From Antilocapra americana (taxonomy: Eukaryota; Chordata; Mammalia; Artiodactyla; Antilocapridae): 64,000 nucleotides of DNA. Positions 46,176 to 58,928 of this stretch are shown here, piece by piece. The stretch is taken from positions 62,108,285 through 62,172,284 of the forward strand of contig ML662442.1 in the NCBI GenBank assembly GCA_007570785.1. Direction: 5' to 3'. The notes beneath the pieces were generated by a model. It did no database searches, was not told the origin of the DNA, and worked only from the letters and a program-made list of their open reading frames with translations. Every line of letters starts with the position of its first letter. Within the stretch, counting starts at the first letter, position 1. A program made the translations under genes and the position numbers.

Positions 46176-47664
46176 ATGACTTTTACCATTCCAATTATGA
46201 GCATTTGTATCCAGTTTGGGTTTCTATATTTGGTATTTATTAAAGAAATCTGTCATCTACCGATATATCTCCTTTTGCAAGTTTTGTCTGAGGAGGGGCA
46301 AAAATAGAGCTACCCATACAAAGTTTTAACATTAAATAGAGCCATTGATTTATCATTTCAGAAACATTTAAAATGCTTCTATTTCTCATATGAGAGTAGG
46401 TAGTGTATATTTAAATAAACTCTAGTGTGTAAAAAATTCAGTAAAAAATATTTGGAGCAGAAAGGAAAAAAGCTTATCTGAATAAAATATATGAATTCAT
46501 TTGAGTTAATAATTATCACAAATTTCACTATCACTTTTAGAGAAAAAAATTCACACAATTTGCAGTGTGGAGAGGAATAAAAGATACCCATGACTCAGTG
46601 ATATGCCTTGAGTTCATAAAGCCACAACAATAACCTGCCATATCTTTTTGGGCCATCAAATTTTTTCAAGGGCAATTTTAAATAATAGTTTTTCTTAAAG
46701 AAAACACATTATGTAAGAGTAGACCAGAGTTTATTTGAATTTTTGCAAGACCCAGTCAGATTCTTCCAAAAAAATTTCAGAGTTGTTGTTGTTAAATTGG
46801 GCTAAGCCACCAGACCCCAGGGTATATCCAATTTATTTTTTTCCTTGAGGGAAATTTTGAAAAAGAAAAGTTTGAGAAGTGCTCAGATAATGCAGCTTTC
46901 CATAGTTATTCTGTTTATAGGTTGCTAATAAATTTTTGATACTTATTATGAAGCTGAGAATGAAGGTGAAGCACAGTGCTGAAAATTTTTATGTACCTTG
47001 TATGTGCTGATCTATGTTACTCAAATAAGATGGATAGATGAAAAGTTTATTTAGTGAAAGAAAATTAAGACAAACTCATATATGGTAAACACAGATTAAA
47101 GTTATATGATATTTTTATTATATAGAATTGAAATTTATTGTATGTCTGGTAATTTTTTTTCAGCTTATAATTATTGCTTTTTGAAATATCAGTGTGTTTT
47201 TACTGTTTTTATTTGTAAAGATATCATGGCCCATTCTGATATTATCATCCACTGCTTTCATTTTATTTACCACGTCATACAAATTCATGTTCACTTCTCA
47301 AATACTACTATTTTGGAAGATCACAGATAGAACTTTTCTGAAAAGTAAAGGACACTGAAATTGAATGATGGTGTGAATGAATTTTGTGTGTGACTGAGTG
47401 TATGGGGAATGAAGAGAAATTCAAACTAAAATGCCCTATAAGACACAGTGCATGGAAAGAGCAAAACTGTGCAATTCTTCCATAAGTTAAAGGTTATACT
47501 TTCTTTCATAAGATAAAGTTTTGATGGAGACCTCTCTTCTGTTTAAGGTTTTTACACCAAAAGACTTTGCAAGAAGGGAAATGATTTGCCTTCATAGTGT
47601 CTATCTCATCAAATTAGGAATGTTTCCCCAAACATTCATTTAAGTTATTGAGTAATCATTATTT
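46176..47664. other. Unrecognised AT-rich sequence
   Basis: No gene or repeat family recognised. Confidence 0.5.
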
Positions 47665-47948
47665 TTTCATTTTATTTTTGGCTGCACTGGGTCTTCATTG
47701 CTTTATGGGCTTTCTTCAGTTGTGAAGATCAGGAAGCTAGTCTGTAGTTGTGTGTGGGCTTCTCATTGTGGTGGTTTCTTTTGTTGTGGAGCATGGGTGC
47801 CAGGTGTGGGGCTTTAGTGTTTGCTGCACTTGGCTCATAGTTGTGGTGCATGGGCTTAGATGTGAAATCTTCCTGGACGAGGGATAGAACCTGTGTCCCC
47901 CTAAATTGGCAGGTGGATTCTTATCCATAGGACAACTGGGGAAATCCA
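47665..47948 (-). mobile_element. CHR-type cetartiodactyl SINE
   Basis: In reverse: TTTTTGGCTGCACTGGGTCT, GCTTCTCATTGTGGTGGTTT, TCTTTTGTTGTGGAGCATGG and the tRNA-like head GGGATAGAACCTGTGTCCCC ending near GGGGAAATCC. This is the whale-hippo-ruminant tRNA SINE family, older than the Bov-tA copies. Confidence 0.88.
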
Positions 47949-48049
47949 GTAGGTGTCTATTATGGACCATGCACCAGGCTAATTGCTGGTTAGGTATAAA
48001 GGTATTTTGATTCCAGTACTATTCTTGAGCATATATTTTTTTCTTTGTT

Positions 48050-48650
48050 AAGTCATAATATTTTTTTTTATTGAGGCATAATTTCCAAGTAAAATTATGT
48101 CAGTTTCAGGTTTATGATGTAAGGATTTGGTATTTGTATACATTGTGAAATGATCACCACAAATTATATCTAGTTAACATCTTTCATTTACATAGTTATA
48201 ATTTTTTTTTCTTGTGATAAAATCCTTAGATCTAGTCTCTTAGCAACTTTAAAATATTCCATACAGTGTTGTCAACCATAGTCACCATGCTGTACATTAC
48301 ATGCCTAAGACTTACTTATTTTATAACTAGAAACTTGTACTTTTTGACCCCTTCACCCACTTTTTAGCTTCCCAGGCGGTGCTAGTGGTAAACAACTTGC
48401 CTGCCAATGAAGGAGACATAAAAGACGTGGGTTCGATCCCTGGGTCAGGAAGATCCCCTGGAGAAGGAAATGGCAACCCACTCCAGTGTTCTTGTCTGGA
48501 AATTCCCATAGACCGAGGAGCCTGGCGGGCTATAGTCTATGGGGCTGCAAAGAGTTGGACAAGACTGAAGTGATTTTGTCCTTAGTCCATCCATTTTTGT
48601 TACCCACTCCACCCACTGGCAACCATTTGAGGCGATTTTTAGTTAGGGTC
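48050..48650 (-). mobile_element. Ancient L1M-type 3' end, split by a SINE
   Basis: Landmarks in plus-strand text: TTTATTGAGGCATAATTTCC, TGAAATGATCACCACAAAT, CAGTGTTGTCAACCATAGTC, and after the SINE CATTTTTGTTACCCACTCCA and CACTGGCAACCATTTGAGG. Diverged and non-coding. Confidence 0.8.
48367..48574 (+). mobile_element. Bov-tA SINE inserted in the ancient L1
   Basis: Head GCTTCCCAGGCGGTGCTAGT with a short extra segment (ATAAAAGACG) before GTGGGTTCGATCCCTGGGTC, a well-preserved pol III box B-like sequence, then the Bov-A body. No clear TSD. Confidence 0.92.
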
Positions 48651-48738
48651 AATTTATAAATCACCAATCCTAGAGATTTATACTTAGAACTCCTTTTTTT
48701 CTTTAGTTTACCTGCCCCACAGTTTAAGGGGTTATTTC

Positions 48739-49233
48739 CAGTACACCTTGGAGATATGATGGGTTCAGTTCCAGACCACTTCACTAAAGCAAACATCACA
48801 ATAAAGCAAGTCACACAGTTTTATGTTTCTCAGTGCATATAAAAGTTACGTTTATACTGTAGTCTACTAAGTGTGCAGTAGCATTATGCCTAAAAAGCAA
48901 ATCAGCATCATTTAAAATGCTTTATTGCTAAAAATCTTTGCCATCACCTTAGCCTTAAGTGAGTCATTTTTTACACTAGTAGCATCAAGGATCCCTGATC
49001 ACAGTCACCATAACACATAAAGTAAGTAATAATTAAAAAGTTTGAAATATTACCAGGAGTTATGACAATGTGGCACAAACATCAAGTGAGCAAATGCTGT
49101 TGGAAAAGTGGCGCCTATAGATTTACTCAAAGCAGAGGTGCCACAAACCTTCAATTAAAAAAAAATAGAAAGCAAAACAACAAAAAAACAGTATCTACAA
49201 AGTGAAAAAAATTGAAGCATGTTTGATACACTG
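48739..49233. mobile_element. Tigger1-like DNA transposon remnant, internally deleted
   Basis: Termini CAGTACACCTTGGAGATATG and (reverse complement) CAGTGTATCAAACATGC form worn inverted repeats. Subterminal text (GGTTCAGTTCCAGACCACTT, GCATATAAAAGTTACGTTTA, GTCACCATAACACATAAAGT, AGTGGCGCCTATAG, GTGCCACAAACCTTCAATT) is that of Tigger1. The transposase gene is missing, so about 0.5 kb of a roughly 2.4-kb element remains. It was mobilised in trans or deleted after insertion. Confidence 0.85.
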
Positions 49234-50003
49234 TTTGTGTCTTTTGTATTTACATCATTAATTCTAAAATCTGTTCTATAGCAACCCCTGGATTGTAATA
49301 ATTGCTTTTGTCTTTTTTCTGGACCTTCGATTAGGTCAATGTCCTCTCAAATTTGTGGTTACTTTTAGATGTGTGCGGGGCACTTTCTGGGGCAACAAAT
49401 GTAGAATAATAGTTTCCCTTTGGTTTGCATTATCCTTCTTGAGGATGCCTGGTGTTTCATTGATCTTATTGGCTGTCCCAGTGGCTTAGATGTGTTTTCT
49501 TTGAGCGGCAGTTGACACTGTATCCATGAGGTCCCTGAGAGCTCAGAGTTCAGTTTTTATTAAATAGAGTTTGAAGTATTTTTCCTAGGGTATACTATTT
49601 CATACCAATTTTCTGCCTATTTTATTGAGAGTTTTTCCTGAAATGTGTTTTTCTCTTTGTATTTGGCTATCAAGAAAAGCTGTGTCATTTGCAAATATAA
49701 AGTTTCACTTGAAAATCCTCTTGGCTCATACAGATGATAATTCAGTTCATCTTGAGTTGGTTCTCTTTTTCCCTTTTCTGTTTCCTATTGCTAATCTATT
49801 TATTGGTTTTTAAAATTACCATGTTTTTCTTTTCCTAATGACAAAATATTGCATATTTACATTAAAATTTGGAAAATTCATAAAAGCAGAAATAAGTAAT
49901 CCCACCAGTCAAAAATAATGTCTGCTAGCCTTTAGCATCTTTTGTAATATTTCCATTTGCAAATATACATTTTGCACATTTGTTATCACTTATACTTACC
50001 TTA
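49234..50003. other. Unrecognised sequence
   Basis: The part at about 49820-49990 (TAAGTAATCCCACCAGTCAA) has the look of an old L1M 3' UTR but is too diverged to call. No gene seen. Confidence 0.4.
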
Positions 50004-50296
50004 AGGGCTTTCCTGGTATTTCAGCTGGTAAAGAATCCACCTGCAATGCAGGAGGTCCCCTGGAAAAAGGATAGGTTGCCCACTGTAGTATTCATAGGCT
50101 CCCCTGGGTGGCTCAGATGGTAAAGAATCCTCCTGCTATGCAGACCTGGGTTTGATCCCTGGGTTGGAAAGATCCCCTGGGGGAGGGCATGGCAACCCCC
50201 TCCAGTATACTTGCCTGGAGAATCCCATGGACAGAGGGGCCTGGAGGGCTGCAGTCCAGGGGGTCACAAAGAGTTGGACATGACCGAGTGGCTAAA
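50004..50296 (+). mobile_element. Bov-tA SINE with two tRNA-derived heads
   Basis: The first head (GGGCTTTCCTGGTATTTCAG), with an internal deletion, is followed by a second (GGCTCCCCTGGGTGGCTCAG) and the Bov-A body to GACCGAGTGGCTAA. Confidence 0.88.
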
Positions 50297-51040
50297 ATGT
50301 ATTCCTGAATACCTGGTAACATGTCTGGTACATGTAGGAATGAAAAGGGTATTTGTTGAAAGAATAATTGTCTGTTTTTCCATGCTGAAGCTGAGGACTT
50401 GCCAGTTTTCCCCATTCCATATTTGTGATCATATTTTTTCTTCTGTAAGTCTTAAGATTATTTATGGATCTCATTGTTCTGCAGTTTGATGGTGATAGGT
50501 ATGAATGTTTGGACACTGGAAACTCATACTTTTTATTCTTCGATTTGAATTTTTATTAATTACTTAATGATGTATTATCTATCCTATGGATCTCATAGTT
50601 GGATATTGAATTGGTCCTCTAAATTTCTACCTTGAATATATTTATTTCTTTTTTACCTTTTTTTTTTTTTACTACTTGAGATACTTCCTCATCTTTCTCT
50701 TACAAAATTATTTTTTATAACTTTTATTTTTAATAAATCAATTGTCCTTTGCTCTTTTAAAAATTAATATATCATCCTGTTCTTGTTTCATGCACAAAAT
50801 GTATTTTCCTAGTGTTCTGTTGGTATTGAAGAGTTTTTATAGTTTTTATTCTTTTGCTTTGTCTTCTGAGTTCCCTTCCTCTTCTCTGTTTTGTTTCTTG
50901 TCTTTGGTAAATGTAAAATGTCTGGGGAACTGTAACTGTCCAAAAATATCTGAGACACAAAATTGTTAGATCTGTGGGCATCAGAAAATCTTGTTAACTC
51001 ACTAGAGTATGATCAAGATGTAATTTAATTGGGAGGCTCC
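50297..51040. other. Unrecognised AT-rich sequence
   Basis: No gene or repeat recognised; T-rich runs at about 50658-50672. Confidence 0.5.
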
Positions 51041-51049
51041 AAAATTCCT

Positions 51050-51255
51050 TGGGCTTCCCAGGTGGCCAAGTGGGTAAGGAATCTGCCTGCAATGCAGGAG
51101 ACACAGTTTTGATCCCTGGGTTGGGAGGGTCCCCTGGAGAAAGGCATGGCAACCCACTCAAATATTTTTGCCTGGAGAGTCCCATGGGTGGGCTACAGTC
51201 CATCGGGTCGCAAGGAGTTAGACATGACTAAAGTGACTGAAGTGACTGAACACAT
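51050..51255 (+). mobile_element. Bov-tA SINE
   Basis: Head GGGCTTCCCAGGTGGCCAAG, a body lacking a short ACAGAGGAGCCT-type segment, and a tail with two AAGTGACTG units. A perfect 9-base TSD, AAAATTCCT, lies at 51041-51049 and 51256-51264. Confidence 0.95.
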
Positions 51256-51264
51256 AAAATTCCT

Positions 51265-51827
51265 CATCTGAAAGCTCTTTTGTTTTGCACAAATATTTTC
51301 CCCCCCACTTTTGTCTGCTAGCATTCCTGTTGGGAATACAATAAGGACTAAGGGTAAGTATGATCACAATCGTACTAATTCAGTGTGTTGATTCTTCCTT
51401 TTTTTTTTTGTTAATATATGTCCTACCTTCATCCCTATCCTATGTGGGGAATTGAGACTCTGTTTTAGTTTCTCTGGGGACTAAACCCCCTATATCCTGC
51501 TGGGTCAGCAGTGGGGTGGTAGCTAGACTTTATGGGGTTGGTGAGAGCACCTGGTGGCCTAGCTTGTTTTTAAAGACAGGTTTTCTTTAAACCTCATTAC
51601 TTACTGTTGTCTTATAAATTATTTGTTGCTTCACGTTGCAGAGACTTTTGAGGGATCAAACTATCCTTCTTTCTGTCTCCCTGTCCTGACAGACACATCC
51701 TCACCCCAGCTATCTCTGCTCTGAGTTAGGGCCATTCACTCAACCCACTTACTTTCCATTCTCTATGAATTTCTCCTCTGCTATTATCTTCTGCCTAGTT
51801 ATCTTAAAGTGGCTGGATATCTTGACC
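51265..51827. other. Unrecognised sequence
   Basis: It holds a splice-like 32-base segment at 51322-51353 (see findings). No repeat recognised. Confidence 0.45.
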
Positions 51828-51843
51828 TCTTACTTTAGAAGGT

Positions 51844-52079
51844 CTTGTAGGGTGTGTGTGGGTGTGTGTGCGTGTGTGTGTTAGTAGCTCAGTCGTGTCT
51901 GACTCTGCGGCCCCATGGACTGTAGCCCACCAGGCTCCTCTGTCCATGTGATTTCCCAGGCAAGAGTACTGGAGTGGATTGCCATCCCCTTCTCCAGGGG
52001 ATCTTCCTGACCCTGGTATCAAACCTGGGTCTCCTGCATTGCAGGCAGATTCTTTACTGTCTGAGCCACCAAGGAAGCT
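51844..52079 (-). mobile_element. Bov-tA SINE with (GT)n at its tail
   Basis: Reverse Bov-A body and tRNA head ending in CCACCAAGGAAGCT. A perfect 16-base TSD, TCTTACTTTAGAAGGT, lies at 51828-51843 and 52080-52095. The GT run at 51851-51881 sits at the element's 3' tail. Confidence 0.96.
51851..51881. repeat. Interrupted (GT)n microsatellite
   Basis: GT run with GG and GC interruptions, inside the TSD-bounded SINE insertion. Confidence 0.92.
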
Positions 52080-52095
52080 TCTTACTTTAGAAGGT

Positions 52096-55000
52096 TTTGC
52101 AGGTTATGTAGGATTTGAATATGTTTGTGACCATCTTTAACCAAACTCCCAGGGATGGGTTTTTGATGTGAAGCACAGATAGAATACGTTTTTTTTTTTT
52201 TTTTCTTTCCTATCCTGTTACTGGTGAGAGTCTGTGATTCTGAGCCCTATGTTTTCAATCAAGTTATGTACAGATAGTGTTAGACTGCTTAATTCTGTGT
52301 GCATTTCATTAGGGCAGAGCAGTATATGGTGACTTCACAGATTTTTCAGTTGTGTGACTGTAATGAGGAGGATGTTGATGAATTTTTCTCCATCTCTGTG
52401 GAGACAAGGGCAATGAAAATTTAGTATACTCCATTACAGTCTTCATTAGAAGTTAGGTAGTGGTTTTAAATGATTAAAAAAAAAAGTAAAATTTCTTTTT
52501 AGCCCATGTTTGTAAAGACAAAGAACCCTGAGTGATTTAGTTCAGGACTTCATCATCCCTGTGATGTGAAGGACCATCCCTGTGATGTTTAGGACCCCTC
52601 TTGGTTCTAAAGAGGTCTATAAATACAAACTATATCTAGATTTAACTTGAAGAATTGTGTATGTATGTATGATGTATTTAGCCAATGGCAGAGAGAATCC
52701 CTTAACGCTATTTCAAGTTTAATGGCTCTCTTTCTTTGACAACTGAATCTTCTGGAATGCTAAAGAGACAGTTTGTCATCTACCTTTCTTATTAATGAAA
52801 GAGCAACAAATACCCATAGTTTGCTTCCTACTAAATAAAGCAAACTAATGATGAGAGATTATGCTAATTATTTTAGTGTCTTTATATATTTTTTAAGAAA
52901 ACATCATTCTGTTAGGGGAAGAATATTGGCCTGAGAAATAACTGGCCATTTCAGGGATAGTTCTTTGACCAGCTGATGTATTTAGTCCCTAATGTGTGAC
53001 CACAGACAACTGTAGGACTAGATGATCTATAAGGCCCCTTTTTTTCCATTTTCCCTTCCATTCTGTGTTTTTGCCTCTCTTCTCTTTTTGAGATTATGAT
53101 GTACTCTTGCTGTCAACTGGCTTGCATCCTAGGGATAAAATTGTTGGTACACATTATTGACAAGCATACAAATAAATAATTTCATATGACCACATTATTG
53201 CTATAAAAATGTATGCAGAAAATTCTGGGGTGATAAGTATTTTTTTTTTTTTTTTTACAAAATCTTGTTTTTTACCCTAGAAGGCAGTTATTACTTCCAG
53301 TTATGGAAATGTAATTAAAATAGTGTCTCATATGACTGAGATCTTTCACATATGGCTATCTTTAGATCCTATGTTATGTAAAATTCACTGAGTATTTTTC
53401 ACCAAGTGCTTTGTTTACTTTTAAAAGATCTTAAAACATTACATCAAAGGAAAAGTTTCATCAAAAGAACCTCAGTGAAACCTGAAAACAACCAAACACT
53501 CTATTCATCTGTTTAATGCTTTAGCAAAGACAGCCCTATTATCCCAGCTTATAAGCTAACTAGACTGATCACTTTAGTCCTTTCATGTACCCTTTTCCCA
53601 TGGCCAAAATTCTGCAAATTACTAATAAACACTAGCAAGGAAAGAGGTTAAAAACAGACAAACCATTTCATTTTAGCTGAGAAAATATTTATTGAAATGT
53701 TATCCATGTGAAGTACTGGGAAATTCATCATCTGAGTAGTCTGAATCAAAGTCCCTGAAGAATGTAACCTACTTAATGAGAAATTTACCTTCAACATTCT
53801 CCTTCTAGGTTAATTTAAACCAACATGTAGATGTTTTATATTCTGCATGTGTGGTATCCCAGAAGGTTGTGGTTTTTCCCCTTGAGTTTTGAATATGCTG
53901 ATCACCTCTTACTAACAGTGCCATTCAATGCTCTTAAAAAAACAGTCTTTGTCTTTTGGTATAAGTAGTGGGAAAGAACAATCATTAAAGACTGGAGTGT
54001 AGAATTGTTGTTGACTGAAAAGGTATCAAGTGAGTTGAATGCCCTGTGTTTTTAAAATGGAAACGATCTCTCCTGTTATTCAGAGAATCTGCATTTATGT
54101 GATACCCAACATGGAAAAGGAATGCTTGATGAGTAGCCAATGATGTTGAACTTGCTGTATTTTCCAACTGACTTGTTTTTCCTACGAAGGCGGCATTTTG
54201 TGAAATTGTGTTTGTTTTTCTTTCTGATAGGTTCTAATTGAAGTTTGAAGGTTCATTACACAGTGCCTGGGAATATGTTGTCAAATACAATTCACCTCTC
54301 CCATAGTGAATGTTGGCATAATTTTATAGGACAGGGGACTGCAGAGTACTCTGCTGTCATCATATTTAGCTCCAATTTTCTTGATCATGGACAGAATTTC
54401 TACAGTGTTTAGAATATCTACTTTCAAATATCAGTACACTGAAGCAAATATTAAAGAACAGATTTGAATCTGAGTACATGAACATTGGCATTCAAACAAC
54501 ACTTTGTAGGATAAATCTTATGTCTCTTTCAATTATGTTGAAAAAATACAACCTTGAGTCACAGATATATCACCTGAAATTCAAAAAACATGCTACTTCA
54601 TCAAAGTCATCTTCATTTAAGTTTAATAAGAAAAATAAAAATTAGAAAAATGTTTGCTCTTATTACACACACTTCTCATGTAGTAATGAGAATGTAGAAT
54701 GTAGTAATGCAGAACATTTCTGATTTTATTTGGGAAATTGAATATTTGTTGACTAGCCTTGGGTTGCTGGGTAAATGAGTCTGCTTTAGTGTGAGCACTA
54801 TTTTTATCAACAGATTTTATAAACTGGCTTGGTAGTTTCCAGTTCTGTGGCAGGAACAATCTATCATAATAAACCCGTAACATAAATGTACAAGATATAT
54901 TCTTGTTTCAAGAGTCTATAAGAGGAAGTCCCCTTATGAACAATTTATATGAGAGGATCATAAAGTGAGGTTCAGCAACAGCATAAGCAACTGCATTGAC

Positions 55001-55737
55001 TAGTGTGTTGTTAAGGTCCTTTAAATCATGAAAATATATATATATATATATACTTTCAAGGATTTATTAATGTTACTCCAAGTGTGTGTGTGTATTTTGT
55101 AAACAACAGTTGGAAAGAAGAGTTTATATATATTTTTAGAAGTACTGAGTGGACCATATATTAGAAAAATAAAGCAGGGCAGTGATCTCTTATTTTGAGT
55201 GAGATGCTTTGCTGTATTTGACATTTGGGTGTCATATGGCTGTGCCAGTATCATTTTATTTTTCTTTTGTGCAAGTTTGATAAGATTATATTTTGGAAAA
55301 CACAAACTGTTATATTTCGAGGAAAATTTGCCTCAAGATATGAATCAGATTTAATAATGTGGTCATCAACCAAACTATTCTATTTATTTAATTTGAAATA
55401 TTAATAGATAATTGTGAAAGAAAGTTGGAATGTGTCAAATTTTATTTTACTCCGATCTTCATTCTTCCTTATTTGAATCATTCATTTATTCTTTCAGCTC
55501 AGAGGGGCTGATTTCTCTAAAGAGAATGAGAAATAATTTAAAGTATATAGGTTTCTGAGTGTACATATTTGCATACAAACAAACAGTAGTAATGGCATTA
55601 TTACTTATGGCAAGGACTTCACATTGGGTTCAACCTGGTGTCTGAAGTGGAAATGTTTTGATTTGCTTTTTTGCTAAATAACGATCAGAAATTGTTCATA
55701 GATTTTAGAATGTGACTGTCATTATGTTCTCTATTAG
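52096..55737. other. Repeat-poor, unrecognised 3.6-kb stretch
   Basis: No interspersed repeat or exon is recognised. Simple tracts only: poly-T at about 52188-52204 and 53240-53257, and (AT)n at 55034-55051. A candidate for conserved non-coding sequence, but untested. Confidence 0.5.
55034..55051. repeat. (AT)n microsatellite
   Basis: Perfect AT run of about 9 units. Confidence 0.95.
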
Positions 55738-55741
55738 TACA

Positions 55742-56066
55742 GTTGACCCTGGAACAACATGAACTTGAATGGTATGGATTCACTTGTACATGGATTTTGT
55801 TTTCAATAACTATAGTACCTGTATTTCCACTCGAAGTATCTTTAAGTGTAGTAAAATGTTTTCAATTAGAGATCACAATATGTAGAATCCAAAGAACTAG
55901 AATTTGAGTCATGATTCTATTAAAATTGTTTCAGCTTCCTGCCTCTGGGAGTCATTTATCAATTGTTTTGTTTCTGAGGCAGAGACAGCAGTAGGCAGAT
56001 ACTTTACTGTGTGCGGGTTAGTGCCCCTTTGCTCTTTACCCCCGAATTATTCAAGGGTTAATTGTA
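55742..56066. mobile_element. Tigger-type MITE (MER44-like)
   Basis: Left terminus CAGTTGACCCTGGAACAACA; right terminus ends ATTCAAGGGTTAATTG, whose reverse complement is CAATTAACCCTTGAAT. These are inverted repeats. TA flanks both ends, as expected for Tc1/mariner-class insertion. Internal text such as GATTCACTTGTACATGGATT and GTGCCCCTTTGCTCTTTACC fits this family. No transposase is encoded. Confidence 0.8.
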
Positions 56067-58710
56067 TAAGTTTGGACATTAGACACTTGTTTAAGAGCAA
56101 CTGAGTATCTTGAGTTAAATTCTTTTTCCAAAATACAGGTCTCTGTAATTTTTACCTTCTGCGGACAACTTCTGGAGGTCCCTCCTATTGTTCCTGGTTA
56201 GGACACAGGCCATTCAATTCAGATAAATAAACTAAAACAATGCATGAGAACAAAGACTGAAAATAAAAGAAAACTAATTTGAACTCAAGGGATTTTCTTG
56301 GGCAAGGCCTCAGAGAATGTGCCAACTCGTTTTAAGAAAGGCATTGTATTTAAAGGCCGCAGTTAGCTGAATAGATGGAAAAATCCTTATTATTTTGATT
56401 AATGGTTCAATTGTTGTCTCAATGCTAAATATTCACAAAAAGTATCTATTCACTCACATTTTAAAAAGGAGATAAATTAAGGAAAAAGTAGGTCAATGTG
56501 CTGAGAAATGAGCTTTTCTTTATCAAATGGTTAATTCTGTGCTCTTTTGAAAGAGCAAAGATCAGTTCAGCAAATAAGGTACTTGGAATAATGAAAGTAC
56601 TGTAACAGGGAAACTGTCCTTTTGTTTTGAATCTAGAACTGATTAATTAAATTTCATTGTAGAAGTATTGCATAAAACACATTTCACGGGCAAAATTCTT
56701 CCTCATTATACAAGCTAGTGAAGATGCAAATTTCAATGACTAACTCAAGTGTAGGTGGGAAAATGTGCTTCCAAACTTTATGCGGATTGTTAGAGAAACT
56801 TACATAAGGTTACTGGAAATTGGGACCAGGGATGCAGCTAGGAGTCAGCAGCCTCCATTCACTCTGGATGCTGCAGAGCTTTGAGGGTTAGGCTCTGCAC
56901 TGAGCTAGACAGCAGCATGAGGAAAGTTCTCCTTACCATGTGTGCCCAGTGCGATTTTTGTGGCTGACTGTTAATGAGCATAGACTGAAGCTCTCTACCA
57001 CTCCCCAGAACATACATGATCAAACAGTAATAAAAAGAGAAATATTAATGAAATCAATCTTAAAAGGAAAAGAATTGTTTTTAAAGTTACCAAAGGACAA
57101 CACAAGCAACAGTCAATATCTATTTTTTTATTCAGATATCTATATGGGCACTATTAAATTGACCTCCTGTGCTTTGAATGAATACCCACTTGCTATAAGT
57201 CAACTTGGAGACATACTGCTGACTAGTTTTCATGGCACATGTGACTCCTGTCTGATACTGTACTGAGGAGACCAGAAGAATCTATACTGAACAATACCTG
57301 ATGAATGTATTTGCCAGGCATTTAAAAAACTCTCCCTCTTACTCAAGAATGTAGGTGAATCCCTACAAGAGCACAAGGTTTGCAGAGGTTTCTAGGAAGA
57401 AGACTTGATTCTCTACCCAGGAAAGCAAACTTATTACTCAGTGGATGATGCAAATTTGAGTCTGAACTTTGCATCTCAGGTTGTTTCTAAGGTACTCAGT
57501 CTCCAAAGAACATTAGGAGTCTCAGCCTCAGGTCTAGCATTGCTCAAGGATAAGAATGTGGAGCTTGTTCCTGCATTGTTTTCCTCCAGCCCAAATTGTG
57601 AAGATCAGTTTTGCTACTTAAGGATTTACATTAAAGAAATCATTCATTTTATTTTCTTTCTCCAGATGAAATGGGTTTTTAAAAAAAAACTGTTAAGGAA
57701 GGGCTTTTCCTTCAGTCTGGTGAGCAGCTGCCTTGCTGACTGCCCTGGGAGGTCTTTACAATGACTGAAATGAAGTTATGGAGCCCTAATATCCTGGGCT
57801 TACCTGTCTACTCTGGGTAAATATGTATGAATAAGCATATTGGGATATAAAGCATATTCATTCATTCACTAGCTCATTCATTAATTGTTCAGTAAATACT
57901 TTTGAGCTTATGTACCAGCCACTGTTCTAAGCAGTGGGAAAAGAGGAATGGACAAGTCTTTGGTTTTGTGATGTTTTCATTTTTGAATGGATAGGGACCA
58001 GGGAACAATTCAAAGAGCAAGGACACAAATCAATCCACAAAATAATTTTGTAATGATAAGGAGTGGGAAGAAAATAACACAGATGTTATGATAGTTCATG
58101 GAGTGGGAGTCAGTTTGGGTGATCCAGAAAGGCTTTGCTAAAAGAGGCAATAGGTTAGCTGAAGCTCAATTAAAGGACTTTTCATCTATGAGAAATCTAA
58201 GGTACAGGTGGTTTTACATGAACAGATGATTCAGAGATCCTAAGATGTGAAAGAATGTCTCATGTGGGATGAACGGAAACAAAGCCATAAAAGCTATAAT
58301 ACTAAGAGTCAGGGCAAGGGTGGTTAAGAGATAGAATCAATCATAAGACATGCAGGGGTCAGATCGATATTGTAGGGTCTTTTAAATGGTGGGGCTTTGA
58401 GTCTTGTTATAAGTACATGGGAAACCAACAGAAGCTTTTGAAACTGTACCTGTTTACCACTGTGTTCCTTTGCCTGCTCTCTGGAAATCATGTTATAGGG
58501 AGACAAAAGAGTTAGAAGCAGGCAATACTTGTAGGCAAAGACTCTGTGGGAGACTTTGCCACGTTCAGCTTCTTCTAATCCTACTCTGAAGGAGACTACT
58601 AGGGCATCTTCCTTCATTGTTGTCATTTGTTACAGGCCAAGATAACTGAGCAGACAAAATTTGGGATTAACTACAACTGTTAGTTCTGGCTCACACCTTG
58701 GAGAGTTGAA
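56067..58710. other. Mostly unrecognised sequence
   Basis: 56.1-57.8 kb shows no repeat I can name and no defensible gene. 57855-58480 resembles a long, old, abundant mammalian repeat (TTGTTCAGTAAATACTTTTG, GCCACTGTTCTAAGCAGTGG, GATCCAGAAAGGCTTTGCTA, TTGTAGGGTCTTTTAAATGG) whose family I cannot state with confidence. Confidence 0.45.
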
Positions 58711-58921
58711 TAGTGCTGTGTGTGCTTAGTTGCTCAGTCGTGTCCAACTCTTGCAACCCCATAGACTGTAGCCTGCTAGGTTCTTCTGTCCATGGATTCT
58801 CCAGGCAGAATACTGGAGTGGTTTGCCATTTCCTTCTCTAGGGATCTTCTCAACCCAGGGATTGAACCCAGGTCTCCTGCATTGCAGTCCGACTCTACCA
58901 ACTGAGCTACGTGGGAAACCT
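58711..58921 (-). mobile_element. Bov-tA SINE, minus strand
   Basis: Bov-A body (GCTCAGTCGTGTCCAACTCT) and tRNA head (CTACCAACTGAGCTACGTGG). A 7-base direct repeat, AGTTGAA, lies at 58704-58710 and 58922-58928. A GTGTGTGCTTAG stretch lies at its tail. Confidence 0.93.
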
Positions 58922-58928
58922 AGTTGAA

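Noticed and set aside
57405..57764. 119-codon frame with a splice-like AG before 57420 and GT at about 57491
   Set aside because: No recognisable domain, two of three frames of the putative exon are closed, and the donor (AAGGTACTC) is weak.
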